Assembly: GCA_937916515.1 (NCBI GenBank)
Contig: CALFSX010000328.1
Span: 1 to 48,684 of the forward strand
Length of the DNA: 48,684 nucleotides
From: an uncultured Planctomycetaceae bacterium
GTDB taxonomy: Bacteria > Planctomycetota > Planctomycetia > Planctomycetales > Planctomycetaceae
Reading direction: 5' to 3'
Shown here: positions 47,572 through 48,684 of the stretch, one piece after another
How positions within the stretch are numbered: the stretch's first letter is position 1
Layout of the letters: each line of letters starts with the position of its first letter
Position numbers and translations under genes: made by a program
Notes under the pieces: generated by a model
Database searches by the model: none
What the model was told of the DNA's origin: nothing
The model's input: the letters and a program-made list of their open reading frames with translations, nothing else

Positions 47572-47748
47572 ATGCTATTTAAACGAGCCTTCCTGTATTC
47601 CATGTTGTCCGTACCGTTGTTCCTTTCTACTGGCTGTGGCGGCGGCGTTGAACCCGGCGTAGCTGATGGAGCAGACGAAGTCGAACCAGTCCTGACCGAA
47701 GAAGAAGAAGCTTCGGAAGCTGAAGCGGCCAAAACTGCAGCACAGTAG
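47572..47748 (+). CDS. small secreted lipoprotein (58 aa)
   Basis: This short gene encodes 58 residues. It begins M-L-F-K-R-A-F-L-Y-S-M with a hydrophobic core and a lipobox L-S-T-G-C (Cys22), followed by G-G-G and a Glu/Ala/Asp-rich acidic tail. The lipid-anchored mature peptide would be about 37 residues. A purine-rich AAGAGAG run precedes the ATG by about 10 bases. Terminators lie on both sides (47212-47246 and 47887-47915), so it is probably its own transcript. Small lipoproteins of this kind often follow DUF1559 genes in planctomycetes. Function unknown. An opposite-strand 62-aa frame is a shadow. Confidence 0.8.
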   Translation: MLFKRAFLYSMLSVPLFLSTGCGGGVEPGVADGADEVEPVLTEEEEASEAEAAKTAAQ

Positions 47749-47886
47749 TAGTGCGTTGCGAAAACACGATCACAGCGTGTGGTCGAACTTACGGCAGCGC
47801 TCTTGCTGAATGGAACATCTCAGACCGCACAAGTATCATCGTGATGTCGCACACATTTAGTATAGTCATTGCTGCTAATTGAATTT

Positions 47887-47915
47887 CGCGTCCGCTCACC
47901 AGGCGGACGCGTTTT
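47887..47915 (+). terminator. intrinsic terminator of the small lipoprotein gene
   Basis: A perfect 9-bp stem CGCGTCCGC / GCGGACGCG with a 7-base loop, followed by TTTTCGTTTT. Confidence 0.92.
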
Positions 47916-47949
47916 CGTTTTAGAAGGCGCCAAGAGTTATTGGCCTGGC

Positions 47950-47969
47950 GTTTCAGTCACGACTGAAAC
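47950..47969. promoter_or_regulatory. 20-bp dyad upstream of the last gene
   Basis: GTTTCAGTC AC GACTGAAAC has perfect 9-bp arms with a 2-base centre. It lies about 120 bp before the GTG at 48089. This geometry fits a dimeric DNA-binding protein better than an RNA hairpin. Confidence 0.45.
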
Positions 47970-48088
47970 TGCAGCGGAACAGCATGCGGAAATTGGACAA
48001 CAGAGTGAGTCACGATAATGATGCACAGCGGCATTGATGCACATTGTCGTTGCAGCAGCGACAGCCTAACAAGCCGGAGGCCAGGCGA

Positions 48089-48684
48089 GTGAGTTCAAGG
48101 ATCGTCATCGTCTGGTTGGTTTCGTGCACTCTACTGCTTGCCCAGCGACAGATTTCATCACCTGACGTGTGGTGGGACATCGCTAAAGGACGTGAAGTCG
48201 TAGCAGGCAGTGTTCAGCCAAGCTCACAGATTCTAAGCCTTGATACCACACCTGAGGCTGACTGGTTTGGCGGCGTCCCGCTTTACCTTGCGTGGACAGT
48301 GGGAGGCGTGCATCTGCTAAGCGGCATGCCGATTCTTGCCTGCTTACTAATTTGGCTGCTGATCGGCGTCAAACAACTACAGCATCTTGCACCGTCAAGC
48401 CTACTCATTTATTCAGTGCTGCTGCTTTGCGCAGCCCGCGACATCATCCAACCCACGGGTGCCGTGTTCGATTTGATTGGCCTTGTTGCGATCTGGCGAA
48501 TTTCTGGCTCACACTGCAAAACCATCACGCGACTGGCCGCCACGTTTCTGACATTTCTTGTCTGGGCGAATATTGGCCCCACACCAACATGGGGGCTGAC
48601 TTTCCTGTGTGCGTTTGCATTCACACCAGCCCCCCAGCGTGGCTTAGCGTCAATTTCCAGCGCGACGACTTCCAGCGCGACGAC
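48089..48684 (+). CDS. N-terminal part of a polytopic membrane protein (runs off the window)
   Basis: The frame is open to the window end (about 198 residues seen). The start is GTG 48089, with a perfect GGAGG at 48076-48080, 8 bases upstream. A first membrane helix (I-V-I-V-W-L-V-S-C-T-L-L-L-A) is followed by an outside segment S-P-D-V-W-W-D-I-A-K-G-R-E-V-V-A-G-S-V. This recalls the D-x-W-W-H-L-x-x-G motif of large planctomycete and actinobacterial membrane proteins of the glycosyltransferase-39-like kind. At least four further hydrophobic segments follow. It could be a lipid-linked sugar transferase, but only the first third is available. The visible part ends in a 15-bp tandem repeat. Confidence 0.75.
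   Translation, partial: MSSRIVIVWLVSCTLLLAQRQISSPDVWWDIAKGREVVAGSVQPSSQILSLDTTPEADWFGGVPLYLAWTVGGVHLLSGMPILACLLIWLLIGVKQLQHLAPSSLLIYSVLLLCAARDIIQPTGAVFDLIGLVAIWRISGSHCKTITRLAATFLTFLVWANIGPTPTWGLTFLCAFAFTPAPQRGLASISSATTSSAT
48655..48684 (+). repeat. 15-bp tandem repeat at the window end
   Basis: TTCCAGCGCGACGAC is repeated exactly at 48655-48669 and 48670-48684. It is in frame (S-S-A-T-T) in the membrane-protein gene and may continue beyond the window. Confidence 0.8.

Overview
The window reads as a chromosomal segment of a planctomycete (Planctomycetota, probably Planctomycetaceae-like; I cannot fix the genus). The signs are a DUF1559 pseudopilin-like protein with an H-X9-DG tail, a PQQ-type beta-propeller protein with the planctomycete W-P-x-W-R-G-P signature, an ECF sigma factor next to a membrane Ser/Thr kinase whose DFG motif is DFN, a CPXCG cysteine-rich protein, tandem groEL genes, and moderate GC with wide gene spacing. 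There are no tRNA or rRNA genes, no CRISPR array, no insertion sequence and no prophage that I can see.

Layout. 1-2113 (+): the tail of a Pro/Thr/Asp-repeat protein with a TPR-like C-terminus, an overlapping small helical protein and a stand-alone sigma-54 activator lacking a receiver domain. 2428-3582 (-): an FHA-EAL protein. 4154-9735 (+): a three-gene unit made of a MotA/TolQ/ExbB-like channel and two large single-pass proteins; this is the best candidate for an undescribed machine. 9762-13337 (-): an ACP-phosphodiesterase-like protein, an M32 carboxypeptidase, a secreted Spy/LTXXQ-like protein and a CPXCG protein. 13750-21568 (+): thiC, a Lys/Asp-rich protein, an ECF sigma factor with its neighbouring kinase, and a PEP-hydrolase-family TIM barrel. 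21599-28681 (-): a Cys/Met-metabolism PLP enzyme, a BON protein, then pstB, pstA, pstC, pstS and phoU (transcribed phoU to pstS to pstC to pstA to pstB). 29795-36023: a secreted helical protein (+), a PQQ propeller protein (-), recJ (+) and a second FHA-EAL paralogue (-). 36783-43434 (+): a chaperone block groEL1, groES, groEL2, dnaJ, grpE and an FmdB-like zinc-ribbon gene. 43771-48684 (+): a planctomycete-type unknown, a membrane C39-like peptidase, a DUF1559 protein, a 58-aa lipoprotein and the start of a polytopic membrane protein that runs off the window.

How the parts fit. The chaperone block is a complete Hsp60/Hsp10 system plus the Hsp70 co-chaperones; dnaK is not here. The pst block is a complete high-affinity phosphate importer with PhoU, and a Pho-box-like direct repeat lies upstream of pstS. 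The 4154-9735 unit looks like an ion-driven motor of the 5:2 stator superfamily. Only one of its two B-type subunits carries the membrane aspartate, which suggests a heteromeric B dimer. Two FHA-EAL proteins with intact EAL residues point to c-di-GMP breakdown steered by phosphothreonine binding, consistent with the Ser/Thr kinase content.

All family assignments rest on motif reading by eye. No database search was run.
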